DNA of 64,000 nucleotides, taken from the NCBI GenBank assembly GCA_039555135.1, contig CP114179.1, positions 2,356,001-2,420,000 of the forward strand. Reading direction: 5' to 3'. The DNA is from Phycisphaeraceae bacterium D3-23 (GTDB lineage Bacteria; Planctomycetota; Phycisphaerae; Phycisphaerales; Phycisphaeraceae). Below, in pieces: positions 25,442 through 34,284 of the stretch (positions are counted from its first letter, which is position 1; each line of letters opens with the position of its first letter). The position numbers and the translations under genes are program-made. The notes beneath the pieces are model-generated. The model made no database searches and had not been told where the DNA came from. It saw nothing but the letters and a program-made list of their open reading frames with translations.

Positions 25442-27178
25442 TTACTGGAGGGCTTCGATGGCCTGTGCGACGTCCTGCATCAGCGGGGCGAGCGTGCTTT
25501 GGCTGAAGTCGAACCGGATGTCGGCGGCCTCGAAGAGCTCGGGCAGTGTGCGCGTCCCGCCCAGCGCGAGGGCCTTGCGGTAGTTGGCCAGCGCCTGTCC
25601 GGGGTCGCTGCGGTATTGCTGCCAAAGCTGGAGCGCGCCGAGCTGGGCGATGCCGTACTCGACGTAGTAGAACGGGTAGTGGTAGAGGTGGATCTGGCGT
25701 TGCCAGTAGCTGTCGAGCTCGGCGTCGAGGCCGGCCCAGTCGGTGCCCACGCCGCCGTGGCGTGTGCCGTAGGTGTCGGTGATGCTGCGCCACGCGGCGG
25801 TGCGCTCGTCGGGGGTGTGCGTCGGGTGGGCGTAGAGCCAGTGCTGGAAGCGGTCGATCACGGCCATCCACGGGAAGAAGCGGACGATGCCTTCGAGCAT
25901 GCTGAGCTGGGCGCGTCGTGATGCGTCGTCGTCGCCGGGGTAGAACCGGCCAAGCTTATTGAGCCCGAAGAGTTCCATCGACATCGAGGCGACCTCGGCG
26001 AACTCCATCGGCGGGCGCTGGATGAAGAGGTTGTCCTGCGCATGACTCGCCCACTGGTAGTGGAAGGCGTGGCCGGCCTCGTGGAGGAGGACACGGATAT
26101 CGATCTGCCGGCCCGCAGTGTTCATAAAGATGAACGGCTCGCGGCGCTCGGGCAGTGATGCCTGGAACCCGCCGCCGCGCTTGCCTTTGCGCGCGACGAG
26201 GTCGAGGTTGCGTCCCGGCTTGAGCTGACCAAAATCCTCGGCGAGCCGCGTGTCGATCGACGCGAAGATCGCGTGGCAGCCCTGGACTAGCGGCTTGGCG
26301 TCGTCGGCGGGGAAGGGGTTTAGCGGCGGCCGGCCCAGCGCGTCCGCGTTCGCGTCCCACGGCCGAAGCGAATCGACACCCATCTGCTGCCTGCGCTTAG
26401 CGTTGAGCGCGCGTTCCATCGGCACGCAGACGGCCGCGATCGCGTCGCAGAAATCGGCGCAGTCCTGAGGGGTGTAGTCGTGCCGGCCCTTGTCGGCCCA
26501 GGTCCACTCGATATAGCTCGGTAGGTCAGCGTTTACCGCCATCTGGTCGCGCAGCGCGAGCTGCTCGTTGAAGATGCGGTCGTTGTCCTCCCGCACACCC
26601 AGCCGTTGTTCCGCGTCGAGCCGCCAGCATTCCTCGCGCGTCGCGCGGTCGGCGTCCTCCTGAAACTTCGCGAGCTGGGGCAGGTTGTACGTCTCGCCGC
26701 GGAACGCGACGGTCAGCGCGCCCATATTCTTGTCGTAATCGCTTGCCAGCTTCGTGAGTTTGGTTTGCAGCACGACGTTGTCGGCGCGGAACAGCTCGAC
26801 CCCCGTGCGCCAATTGCGGACCATCACCGCGAAGCGTTCTCTGGGCAGCTCGTCCGCGAATCCCGAGTCGAGCAGCTTGCGTTCGAGCGCATCGCGGATC
26901 GGCTTGAGCTTGGGCTCGATCGCCTCGACCCAGTGGAGGAAGGCCTTGTCGACGTCGCCCGACTCGGTGTCGCAGGCCTTGTCGATGTTCGCCCGGCTGC
27001 CGTACTCGGACACGACGCACATCAATTCGCTGTAGTCCTTGAGCCAGGCCTCGGCCTCCTCGGCGGTCGACAGTGTGCGCGACAGCAGCGACGCGAAGAG
27101 GGGCTCGACGCTGTCCCAAATGGACGGGTCGAGGTCGGCGGGGACGAAGGAACGGGTGAGCGCGGCGGCGACGGCCAT
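25442..27178 (-). CDS. M3-family oligoendopeptidase
   Basis: A 578-residue zinc metallopeptidase of the thimet oligopeptidase/PepF group. The active-site motif HEAGH is in IDIRVLLHEAGHAFHYQWAS, with the downstream Glu in FAEVASMSMELFG. The C-terminal helices have YWQRQIHLYHYPFYYVEYGI typical of the family. No signal peptide, so it likely degrades peptides in the cytoplasm. The start at 27178 lies 4 bp after the stop of the upstream gene 27183-27734, making a two-gene operon. Confidence 0.9.
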   Translation of the reverse strand: MAVAAALTRSFVPADLDPSIWDSVEPLFASLLSRTLSTAEEAEAWLKDYSELMCVVSEYGSRANIDKACDTESGDVDKAFLHWVEAIEPKLKPIRDALERKLLDSGFADELPRERFAVMVRNWRTGVELFRADNVVLQTKLTKLASDYDKNMGALTVAFRGETYNLPQLAKFQEDADRATREECWRLDAEQRLGVREDNDRIFNEQLALRDQMAVNADLPSYIEWTWADKGRHDYTPQDCADFCDAIAAVCVPMERALNAKRRQQMGVDSLRPWDANADALGRPPLNPFPADDAKPLVQGCHAIFASIDTRLAEDFGQLKPGRNLDLVARKGKRGGGFQASLPERREPFIFMNTAGRQIDIRVLLHEAGHAFHYQWASHAQDNLFIQRPPMEFAEVASMSMELFGLNKLGRFYPGDDDASRRAQLSMLEGIVRFFPWMAVIDRFQHWLYAHPTHTPDERTAAWRSITDTYGTRHGGVGTDWAGLDAELDSYWQRQIHLYHYPFYYVEYGIAQLGALQLWQQYRSDPGQALANYRKALALGGTRTLPELFEAADIRFDFSQSTLAPLMQDVAQAIEALQ

Positions 27179-27182
27179 GGTG

Positions 27183-27734
27183 TTACTCCGGGCTGGGTTC
27201 GATTGAGATCGGTGGGCTGTCATCGATCGGCGCGTCGATCCGCTCGCTGGGGACGATGGCGAGGGTCTGGACTTTGGTGGTCAAGGTCCCGGCCGAGCCC
27301 GAGACGCGGGCGTCGATATCCCCCGACCATGAGCCGGCGTTGACGGCCTGCATCCGGAAGGCGACCTGCGCGTTTTTGCCGGGCTCGATGGGCAGGTTGA
27401 ACTCGAAGGCGCGGAACAGCCGGCCCTCGTCCTGCGTGAGGTACTCGGGCGTCGTGGCGAAGAGGACGAACCCCTCGCAGTAGCTGACGGCGAGGTCGAG
27501 GCCGTTGAGGTTGACGGCCTGGTCGGTGTTGTTCTGGAGGATGACTTTGAGCTCGAAGATTTCGCCTTCTTCGACTTGTGTTGGCGCGATCGCTTCGACG
27601 AGCACCTGTCGGACCGCGACTTCGGGCTGGTTGTAGATGTAGTAGACGATGCCTGCGCCGACGCCGATGGGCACGAGCAGCGTGAGGGTCACGAGGGCGG
27701 TGGCGAGGAGGGTGTGGGTTTGCAGTTTGGCCAA
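27183..27734 (-). CDS. Membrane-anchored beta-sandwich hypothetical protein
   Basis: A protein of about 183 residues with one N-terminal helix (LLATALVTLTLLVPIGVGAGIVYY) and an extracytoplasmic domain that looks like an Ig/CARDB-type beta sandwich (GEIFELKVILQNNTDQAVNL ... PIEPGKNAQVAFRMQAV). No ATG is available before the helix. TTG 27734 is chosen because CGGAG lies 6 bases upstream; TTG 27767 would add 11 residues. It is followed at once by the oligopeptidase gene. Function unknown. Confidence 0.62.
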   Translation of the reverse strand: MAKLQTHTLLATALVTLTLLVPIGVGAGIVYYIYNQPEVAVRQVLVEAIAPTQVEEGEIFELKVILQNNTDQAVNLNGLDLAVSYCEGFVLFATTPEYLTQDEGRLFRAFEFNLPIEPGKNAQVAFRMQAVNAGSWSGDIDARVSGSAGTLTTKVQTLAIVPSERIDAPIDDSPPISIEPSPE

Positions 27735-27831
27735 GGCCGACTCCGGGGCTGCACGGGGCGGTGGCAACGATCCGCGGTCAGCTTAACGCGGTCGGCCTCG
27801 CTCGATCAAACACAAACGCGATTCGGGCCGC

Positions 27832-29076
27832 TTAGCCGTGGTAGCCCTGCTTCGCGCCGCGGACCTGCATGGGGAGCCCGAAGAGGTCGATAAACCCGCG
27901 GGCGGCGGTGATGTCGTACCCGTCCATCGCGAAGCTGGCGAGGTCGGCGTCGTAGAGCGAGCTCTTCTTCGCGTCGGCCTCGATGGCGACGGCCCGGCCC
28001 TTGAAGAGCTTGACCTTGACCGTGCCGTTGACATGCTCATTAGACTCGTCGACAAAGGCCTGGAGCGCTTCGCGCAGCGGGTGGAACCACTGGCCGTTGT
28101 AGACGATCTGGCCATACTTGAGCGCGAGCTGCTGCTTGGCATGGTAGAGGTCGCGTTCGAGGCAGAGCTGTTCGAGGGCCTTGTGCGCTTCGTAGAGGAT
28201 CGTCCCGCCGGGCGTCTCGTAAACGCCGCGTGACTTCATGCCGACCAGCCGGTTTTCGACGAGGATGGTCTGGCCCACCGCGTGCTTGCCGCCGATGGTG
28301 TTGAGCGACTCGATCATCACGTCGCCGCGCAGGACCTTGCCGTTGAGCTTCCACGGCGTGCCGCGCTTGAAGGTGATGGCGACCGTCTCGGCTTTCGCCG
28401 GGGCCTTCTCGACGGGCACGCTCATGACGAGGCAGCGCTTCCAGTCCGGCTCTTGCTCGGGGTGTTCGATCTCGTCGCCCTCGTGCGAGATGTGCCAGAG
28501 GTTTCGGTCACGGGAGTAGATCTTCTTCTTGGTCTGCTCGATGGGGATGTTGTGTTTTTTGGCGTAGTCGACTGCGGTCTCGCGGTCGGTCAGGCCGTCG
28601 TCGATGAAGGCGTGGTCCTTCCACGGGCTGACGATCTGGAGCTTGGGCGCGAGGGCCTTGTAGGTCAGCTCGAAGCGGACCTGGTCGTTGCCTTTTCCGG
28701 TCGCGCCGTGGCCAAGCGCGTCGGCGCCCGTCTTCTTCGCGGCGAGGACCTGGTGCTTGGCGATCAACGGCCGAGCGATCGAGGTGCCCAGCAGGTAGTC
28801 GCCCTCGTACGTCGCGTGGGCGCGGAGCATGGGGTAGCAGTACTGCTCGGCGAATTCGCGGCGGAGGTCTTTGACGATGACTTCATCCGCGCCGCTGGCG
28901 TAGGCCTTCTTCTCGATGCCCTTGAGCTCGTCGCCCTGGCCCAGCTCGGCGGCGAAGCAGACGAGCTTCACGCCGGGGTATCGCCCCTTGAGCCAAGGGA
29001 GGATGACGGAGGTGTCCAGCCCGCCGGAGTAGGCGAGGACGATTTTCTTGGGGTGTTTTTGGTTTGGCGCGGGCAT
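27832..29076 (-). CDS. argG: Argininosuccinate synthase
   Basis: A 414-residue cytoplasmic enzyme that joins citrulline and aspartate with ATP, the penultimate step of arginine synthesis. The ATP PP-loop is AYSGGLDTSV (residues 15-24); GHGATGKGNDQVRFE (citrulline/aspartate binding), SPWKDHAF and SRDRNLWHISHEGDE are all present, and the length is normal for the family. The gene is monocistronic here; no other arg gene is adjacent. Confidence 0.97.
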   Translation of the reverse strand: MPAPNQKHPKKIVLAYSGGLDTSVILPWLKGRYPGVKLVCFAAELGQGDELKGIEKKAYASGADEVIVKDLRREFAEQYCYPMLRAHATYEGDYLLGTSIARPLIAKHQVLAAKKTGADALGHGATGKGNDQVRFELTYKALAPKLQIVSPWKDHAFIDDGLTDRETAVDYAKKHNIPIEQTKKKIYSRDRNLWHISHEGDEIEHPEQEPDWKRCLVMSVPVEKAPAKAETVAITFKRGTPWKLNGKVLRGDVMIESLNTIGGKHAVGQTILVENRLVGMKSRGVYETPGGTILYEAHKALEQLCLERDLYHAKQQLALKYGQIVYNGQWFHPLREALQAFVDESNEHVNGTVKVKLFKGRAVAIEADAKKSSLYDADLASFAMDGYDITAARGFIDLFGLPMQVRGAKQGYHG

Positions 29077-29305
29077 CGCGGTACCTGTGGGTTCGGGGGG
29101 CGAAACCGCACAGGATAGCGGGGGATGTGGGCGAGGGATATCCCAAGGCGATAGCGCTCGCGGGGCTCACTTCTACGGCGTGGGCTTGGGGCTCAAAAAG
29201 CGGCGAATGAGGCGATCGCAAGAATCCCACCGACCGGAGAAAATGCCGGTCTGCACGTAAGCCGAAAGTCATACGCATCCCAGTTGATTCGCGCGCGTAT
29301 CTTCC

Positions 29306-29411
29306 GGGGTGCCACACAACTGCCCGTAGGGCTGCTGTGTGCGACAACCCGATGCCATTGATCATCTCGACACACAGCAGGCCTGCGGACAGGCCAGTTG
29401 TGTGGCACCCC
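29306..29411. repeat. Long inverted repeat, GTGCCACACAACTG family copy 1
   Basis: The ends GGGGTGCCACACAACTG and CAGTTGTGTGGCACCCC are a perfect 17-bp inverted pair; inner arms GGGCTGCTGTGTG and CACACAGCAGGCC continue the stem around a spacer that differs between copies. Other copies: 41224, 42279, 63169. Confidence 0.88.
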
Positions 29412-29681
29412 AGAGCGCGTGTTCTTTCGGGGATGCGTATCACCCGGGCCGGACCACCTTGATCCCGGTCAAGGCGAGAAGCAATTTGTAGCAAGCCCGT
29501 CGCGTCACGACACAACCACGGCCGCTGCGTTCGGATCGCTTGTCCAGGTGGGATGCCTGCCGAGCAGTCTTGAGTAGCCGCGTTGCGGCGCAACACCGGT
29601 GCCTTGCGGCCAGACCGGCACCGTGAAGCGGTGCGGCGAATGAAGGCGGAGTGATGTGAGTTCGGGGCGCGATGTATAGCA

Positions 29682-29723
29682 CCGCTTCCGGCTTAGCGCG
29701 TCGATACGCTAAGCCGGAAGCGG
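29682..29723. repeat. Palindrome CCGCTTCCGGCTTAGCG
   Basis: CCGCTTCCGGCTTAGCG and CGCTAAGCCGGAAGCGG are perfectly complementary around a short loop, 36 bp downstream of the stop codon of the minus-strand gene at 29760. A half copy (GGCTTCCGGCTTACG) is at about 47024. Confidence 0.8.
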
Positions 29724-29759
29724 CGGGGACTCTTCAGATCACGTTCTCGAAGACGATGC

Positions 29760-30488
29760 TCAGCGCATCACATCGGTCTCTTCTTCGAGACGGATGGACT
29801 GGCGTTGGGGGTTTCGGATCGTGCCGGGGGTGACGAAGCGGAGCATGCGGTTTCGTCGGAGGTAGATCGGGCGTGTCTCGGGCTCGCCGTTGGCGTCCAT
29901 CACGGGCTCGCCGGTGCGGGGGTGGGTGACGCGCTCGGTCATGGGTTCGCCGGTGATCGGGTGGGGGACGGTGCAGGTCTCGCCGTAGATCCCGGCGATG
30001 AAGATGCTGAACTCATCGACATCTTCGTCGGAGACGGGCCAGATCGCGACGCTTTCCTTGATGAAGTCTTCGCCGGGCAGCATGTTGCCCGAGACCTGGG
30101 CGGGCGATTCGAGCAGGTCGTTGCGGAGCAGGTCCTTGATCGCGGGGAACACGCGGGGGCTGATATCGCGGTTGGCGTGGATGATGCCGCCGCGGTCGTC
30201 GGCGATGATGATGTCGGGGATGAAGAGGATCGACTCGCGGTTGTTGTTGCGGATGCGCGGGTCGTTGAGCACCTTGTAGGTCATGAACCAGTACCACTGC
30301 GTGCTGCCGTCGGCCATCTCAATCGGGATGGTGCGTGGCGTTTCGTAGGTGAACGTCAGCATCCACGACGAGGTCACCAGCTCGGGCTCGGGGGCACCCG
30401 ATTCGTTCTCATCTTGGGCTGAAACCGATGTCACGGCAGAGAAAGAGAGGCCGGCAACAAACAACATCGCAACGAGAATACGCTTCAT
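29760..30488 (-). CDS. Secreted hypothetical protein
   Basis: A 242-residue exported protein. MKRILVAMLFVAGLSFSAVT is a signal peptide cut near VSAQ. The mature part has no recognised domain; it contains a beta-rich region with WMLTFTYETPRTIPIEMADG and WYWFMTYKVLND, and Pro/Arg/Glu-rich GEPMTERVTHPRTGEPVMDA. The start at 30488 has GGTGAAC upstream. The gene is isolated, with a palindrome downstream. Confidence 0.72.
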   Translation of the reverse strand: MKRILVAMLFVAGLSFSAVTSVSAQDENESGAPEPELVTSSWMLTFTYETPRTIPIEMADGSTQWYWFMTYKVLNDPRIRNNNRESILFIPDIIIADDRGGIIHANRDISPRVFPAIKDLLRNDLLESPAQVSGNMLPGEDFIKESVAIWPVSDEDVDEFSIFIAGIYGETCTVPHPITGEPMTERVTHPRTGEPVMDANGEPETRPIYLRRNRMLRFVTPGTIRNPQRQSIRLEEETDVMR

Positions 30489-30730
30489 CTTCAGTTCACC
30501 GGGGTGTTTATGGAATCCAAGCAGGCCAAATCTTGCTTCACAGCCGCTCCATTGTACGATCAGCCGGCTGGGGGTCAATCCTCAGGCCAAGAATGCACGA
30601 CGGACCGCCGATAAGCCAGCCCAGAGCCGTCGAAACCATGGTTTTTCCCCGGCACTCCACGAATGATCCCCGATCACCCAACCCTCCGTCCGCTGACCAA
30701 CGATCACCCACTCCGCCAGGAACCGCGCTC

Positions 30731-31705
30731 ATGGCCAGCCTGACCGACCTCCCCAGCCCCGCCCGGCCCGGCGACGATGGCCTGTTTCTGGGCCGAGTAC
30801 CCCGGGAACGTCGGCGAGCGGCGCTCGCGCAGCTGCTTACCGGTCGCCCGCGCGAGGACGATTCGGCCGTGGCGCACTTCGAGCAGTTCGCCCGGGACCA
30901 GGGGCTCAACACCGACGGGGTCTGGGTCGCCTGCTCGGGCGGGCCCGGGGGTCGTATCCTCGCGGCCGCGCTGGTGGTCCCCAACGCCGGGGCGACGGCG
31001 ATGCTCTTCCCCGGCTCGGCCGCGGGCTGGCACGACCACGCCATCGCCCAGCGTCTGATCGAGCGGGCCTGCGCCGCCGCCGAAAACCCGGGCGTGTGTG
31101 TCGTCCAGGCCCTGCTCGACCCCGGTCAGGTGCTCGAAGGCCGGGTCTTGGAGCAGGCCGGGCTCACCAAGCTCGCCAAGCTGGTGTACATGCAGTGTGC
31201 GACCGACCCCAAGGACCACCGGATCGGGCTGCCGATGTCGCTGGGCCGGGTGGCGGTCAAGGCCTACCGGGGCGACGAGGAGCACATGGCCCGCTTTTGC
31301 CGGGCGGTCGAGGCGAGCTACGAGGACACGCTGGACTGCCCCGGGCTGCTGGGGCTTCGGCCCATCGAGCAGGTCGTGGCGGGCCACCGCGCGACCGGGC
31401 GGTTTACGCCGGCGCTCTGGCAGGCGTTTTACGACGCCGAGGACCGGCCCGTGGCGGTGCTGCTGCTCGCGGAGGTCGCCCAGGGCGGCTCGCACGAGGT
31501 CGTGTACCTCGGCGTCGCCAAACCCTTTCGCGGTCGAGGCGTGGGCAGCCAACTCATGGCCTACGCCCTGTCGACTACGACCCGCTGCGGCGGCAGCCGG
31601 CTGTTCCTGGCCGTCGACGACCGCAACGAGCCGGCCGTCCGGCTCTACCACGGCCTGGGGTTCCGGGCGACGGCCCGCAAGATCGCGTACGTCATGCCGC
31701 GGTGA
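30731..31705 (+). CDS. Tandem-GNAT acetyltransferase
   Basis: A 324-residue protein. The C-terminal GNAT domain is clear: VVYLGVAKPFRGRGVGSQLM carries the acetyl-CoA loop R-G-R-G-V-G, and VRLYHGLGFRATARKIAYVM is the terminal strand-helix. The N-terminal half has the outline of a second, degenerate GNAT fold (ALVVPNAGATAMLFPGS ... GVCVVQALLDPG ... LEQAGLTKLAKLVYM). Tandem GNATs include mycothiol synthase-like and aminoglycoside acetyltransferases; the substrate here is unknown. ATG 30731 is preferred over earlier in-frame codons, which give low-complexity sequence. Confidence 0.82.
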   Translation: MASLTDLPSPARPGDDGLFLGRVPRERRRAALAQLLTGRPREDDSAVAHFEQFARDQGLNTDGVWVACSGGPGGRILAAALVVPNAGATAMLFPGSAAGWHDHAIAQRLIERACAAAENPGVCVVQALLDPGQVLEGRVLEQAGLTKLAKLVYMQCATDPKDHRIGLPMSLGRVAVKAYRGDEEHMARFCRAVEASYEDTLDCPGLLGLRPIEQVVAGHRATGRFTPALWQAFYDAEDRPVAVLLLAEVAQGGSHEVVYLGVAKPFRGRGVGSQLMAYALSTTTRCGGSRLFLAVDDRNEPAVRLYHGLGFRATARKIAYVMPR

Positions 31706-32440
31706 GACGCAGTTGGACAGCCGGTGGTCTAAGGACGCCGACGAAGCAAAATGCTCGTCACGTTCTCAGAACACATTTCACCGACGCACCCCGGTCATCC
31801 CAAGTTGCGCGACGCGCACACGGCCCGTACACATGCGCCGCGCGACTTGACACCGAAAACCGCGCGCTCCGCAACGCGGACACTTAGGCCCACATCGCGC
31901 GCACCTCGAAGCCGACTAAGAAACGCAAACAACGCGACTTGCGACGATGCGCAGCGCAGCGCGCGGCGCGCAACACGGATCGCATACCACCCACGGCCGT
32001 GCGTTTTTCGCCTGTATAGCAGTGTTTTATTTTCCACACGTTGTTCCACCGCGTGAGCGTCGCGCTAAAAAAGTTTTTCGCACGTAACGGCTTGATAAAC
32101 AACGATTCGACACCGCGCGCGCGCCATAAATCGCACAACGCGCGGGTTGAACTACGCCGCAAACTCCCTATCTTGTTGCTCGTCGGCAACGGATTCTGCC
32201 GACCCGCACGCATCACGCGGACGCGAACACCTCACGGGAAATTCCCGTCGCCCACACCCGACCACGGGACGGCGAGCCCAGCGGGGTTGAGGCAACAGCG
32301 CGGCGCAGCGTCTCTCCTCTTGTGCGGATCGTGGGACGGACCCATCTCGACCCCGGCGGCGCGCCACCACGCCCCGCCCCATCACGACCCACTCGGCCCG
32401 ATCAGGGGCCGTGTCGATTTCGAACGCGAGGACCCTGCCT
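31706..32440. other. Gene-free 735-bp region upstream of dnaA
   Basis: No supported gene. The region is rich in CGCGC-type words between short AT-rich stretches (about 32005-32035 and 32065-32105) and contains one match to the DnaA box at 32030-32038. Its position directly before dnaA fits a promoter region, possibly an origin, but too few DnaA boxes are visible to call oriC. Confidence 0.4.
32030..32038 (+). promoter_or_regulatory. DnaA-box match upstream of dnaA
   Basis: TTTTCCACA fits the consensus TTWTNCACA exactly. It lies about 400 bp before dnaA at the end of an AT-rich run, where it could mediate dnaA autoregulation. Confidence 0.45.
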
Positions 32441-32820
32441 GTGCCCACGACAACTCCGGTGAAAGCGATCGCTGCGCGCGTCGCGCAGCGCGTCGAGCAA
32501 ATGCTCGGCCCCCAGAAGTACGCCACCTGGTTCGGGCGGTCCGCCCGGTTCCAGCATGAAGCAGGCGAGGACACCCTCGTCCTCGCCGTGCCCAGCCGGT
32601 TCATCGCCGACGGCATTACCAAGCGCTTCCGCGCCGCCCTCGACGAAGCGCTGGAAGCCGAGGCCGGGAACGACGTACGTCTTGCGATCCGCATCGAGCC
32701 CGAGCAGTGTCATACCGCCAGCGGGGCTGCGACGACTAAAGCGGCAGCCCAAGCGGCAACCGGGCCGACCCCGCGCGCGCCTCGGCGAACCCATCCCCCG
32801 AAGCCCGCCCCGCCAATCCC
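32441..32820 (+). pseudogene. dnaA: dnaA, N-terminal part in a different frame (frame break before 32821)
   Basis: This stretch encodes domain I and part of the domain II linker of DnaA: AQRVEQMLGPQKYATWFGRS, LVLAVPSRFIADGITKRF. GTG 32441 is the likely start, with GAGGA 8 bases upstream. The frame continues past 32820 as nonsense-like Pro/Ala/Ser sequence, while the AAA+ domain continues in the -1 frame, which is open from 32740. One missing base between 32740 and about 32850 would join them; a C5 run lies at 32795-32799. Because the break is in a flexible, GC-rich linker, a sequencing indel, a true mutation or recoding are all possible. The first is most likely for an essential gene. Confidence 0.75.
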
Positions 32821-33924
32821 ATGCGCAAGAAACGCGCCGGCTCGCCCTACCGCCACCGGCTCGAACGCTTTATCGACGGGCCCAGCAACCGGCTCGCGCT
32901 CGCCGCCGCCAAACGCCTGGCCGACCTCGACGACCCCACCGCCAGCCACCCCGTCTTCCTCCACGGCATCTGCGGCGTGGGCAAGACCCACCTCCTCCAG
33001 GGCATCTGCAACGCCACGCTCGCCCTGCGCCCGGATGCCAAGGTCGTCTATCTCACCGGCGAGCAGTTCGCGAATCAGTACATCACCGCCGTGCGCCAGG
33101 GCAAGCTCGACGCCTTCCGCAAGCACATCCGTCGGCTGGACCTGCTCGCGATCGACGATATCCACTTTGTCGCCAGCCGGGAAAAGACCCAGCAGGAGTT
33201 TCTGCACTGCTTCGAGGAGAACGAGTTGGCCGGCGCACGCGTCGCGCTGGCCAGCGACCGCCACCCGCGCGACATCGACATGTTCAGTGAGGCGCTGGTC
33301 TCACGCTGCGTGCGCGGGCTCGTCGTCGAGATGACCGAGCCCGACCCCGCGACGCGCAAGGCCATCATCGCCGAGCTCGCGCATCGGCGGGGGCTGTTCC
33401 TCCAGCCGGCCGTGGTCGACCAGCTCGCCGAGCGCTACGACGGCTCGGTCCGCGAGATCGAGGGCGCGCTCGCCAAGCTCCACGCCCTGGCGACGCTCAC
33501 CGACCAGCCCGACCGGCGAAACCCCGCCCAGCCGATCAACGTCGGCCGGGCGCTGCTCGAACAGCTCCCCGAGCTCGCCCAGCCCAAGGTCCGCCGGCCC
33601 GTGAAGTTCACCGAGATCACCCGCGTCGTGTGCGAGCGCCTCATGCTCGAGCCCGTCCAGCTCACCGGCTCGTCGCGCAACAAGCAGGTCGTCCTCGCGC
33701 GTTCGCTCGTCGTCCACCTCGCGCGGGAGCTCACCCCGATGAGCTACCCCGAGATCGCGCACGCGATGGGCCGAAAGACCCACTCGACCGTGATCACCGC
33801 CTGCCAGCGGATGGGCCGGCTGCTCAAGGCCGACGCCCCGCTGCTGCTGCCCGGCGGCACGGGCCAGACCACGCCCGGCGCGCTGTCGTCGTCGCTGCGC
33901 CGCGAGCTGCTGCGGGCTAGTTGA
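32821..33924 (+). CDS. dnaA: Chromosomal replication initiator DnaA, AAA+ and DNA-binding domains
   Basis: A 367-codon frame with the complete core of DnaA. Walker A is HGICGVGKTHLLQ, Walker B LLAIDDIHF, sensor I region VALASDRHPRDIDMFSEALV, box VII-like LVSRCVRGLVVE. Domain IV has the helix-turn-helix and the signature GRKTHSTVITACQRM, which reads DnaA boxes. DnaA binds ATP, assembles at oriC and melts it. The ATG at 32821 is only the first start codon in this frame; the real protein should begin at 32441, in another frame. DUE-melting and ATPase residues look intact. Confidence 0.92.
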   Translation: MRKKRAGSPYRHRLERFIDGPSNRLALAAAKRLADLDDPTASHPVFLHGICGVGKTHLLQGICNATLALRPDAKVVYLTGEQFANQYITAVRQGKLDAFRKHIRRLDLLAIDDIHFVASREKTQQEFLHCFEENELAGARVALASDRHPRDIDMFSEALVSRCVRGLVVEMTEPDPATRKAIIAELAHRRGLFLQPAVVDQLAERYDGSVREIEGALAKLHALATLTDQPDRRNPAQPINVGRALLEQLPELAQPKVRRPVKFTEITRVVCERLMLEPVQLTGSSRNKQVVLARSLVVHLARELTPMSYPEIAHAMGRKTHSTVITACQRMGRLLKADAPLLLPGGTGQTTPGALSSSLRRELLRAS

Positions 33925-33945
33925 GGCACTCTCCCCCGCCACCCC

Positions 33946-33982
33946 AAACAAAACCGCCCCGCGTCTTGCGACGCGGGGCGGT
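33946..33982 (-). terminator. Intrinsic terminator of tRNA-Tyr
   Basis: A 12-bp perfect stem (ACCGCCCCGCGT/ACGCGGGGCGGT) followed, on the minus strand, by TTTGTTT. It ends tRNA-Tyr and may also block dnaA read-through from the other side. Confidence 0.8.
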
Positions 33983-33987
33983 CTCAG

Positions 33988-34070
33988 TGGGCAGTGTTGG
34001 ATTCGAACCAACGTAGGCATAAGCCAGCGGAGTTACAGTCCGCTCCAATTGGCCGCTCTGGCAACTACCC
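33988..34070 (-). tRNA. tRNA-Tyr (GTA)
   Basis: A class II tRNA on the minus strand, with acceptor GGGTAGT/ACTGCCC, anticodon arm CGGACTGTAACTCCG (GTA), a long variable arm (GCTGGCTTATGCCTAC) and T arm GTTGG-TTCGAAT-CCAAC, discriminator A. CCA is not encoded. It is convergent with dnaA. Confidence 0.95.
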
Positions 34071-34284
34071 GGGCGGTTTCGCCGAAGGCCGGCGAGCAGG
34101 GCATTTAACCACGGACGGGCGGGGGAGTCAACCCTGCAAGCCCCGCGATTTCCACAGATTCCGTCTTTGGGTGCACCGCCGCGAACGATCCCAAACGCAT
34201 TCCTGACCCAAAACCCGTTGCCTTTGCCCGATCCACCCGGTAGGATTCTTTGGACCCCTTTCACCCGCGATTCGCAACCAACCG

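Larger units (their letters stand above)
29077..29759. other. Gene-free 683-bp region containing two inverted repeats
   Basis: No supported gene. Besides the long inverted repeat at 29306-29411 and the palindrome at 29682-29723 it has a weaker symmetry around 29600-29630 (CGGTGCC/GGCACCG). An 80-residue minus-strand frame at 29440-29682 has neither a ribosome-binding site nor protein-like composition and is rejected. Confidence 0.5.

Noticed and set aside
29306-29411. CRISPR-like repeats
   Set aside because: The repeated units are inverted arms of isolated dispersed elements; there is no regular direct-repeat/spacer array and no cas gene in the window.
29440-29682. 80-residue minus-strand frame between argG and the secreted protein gene
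   Set aside because: No ribosome-binding site, biased composition and no recognised motif; lies between two repeats.
31884-32216. 110-residue minus-strand frame upstream of dnaA
   Set aside because: Arg/Cys-rich composition from CGCGC-type sequence and no start signal; the region is better read as regulatory.
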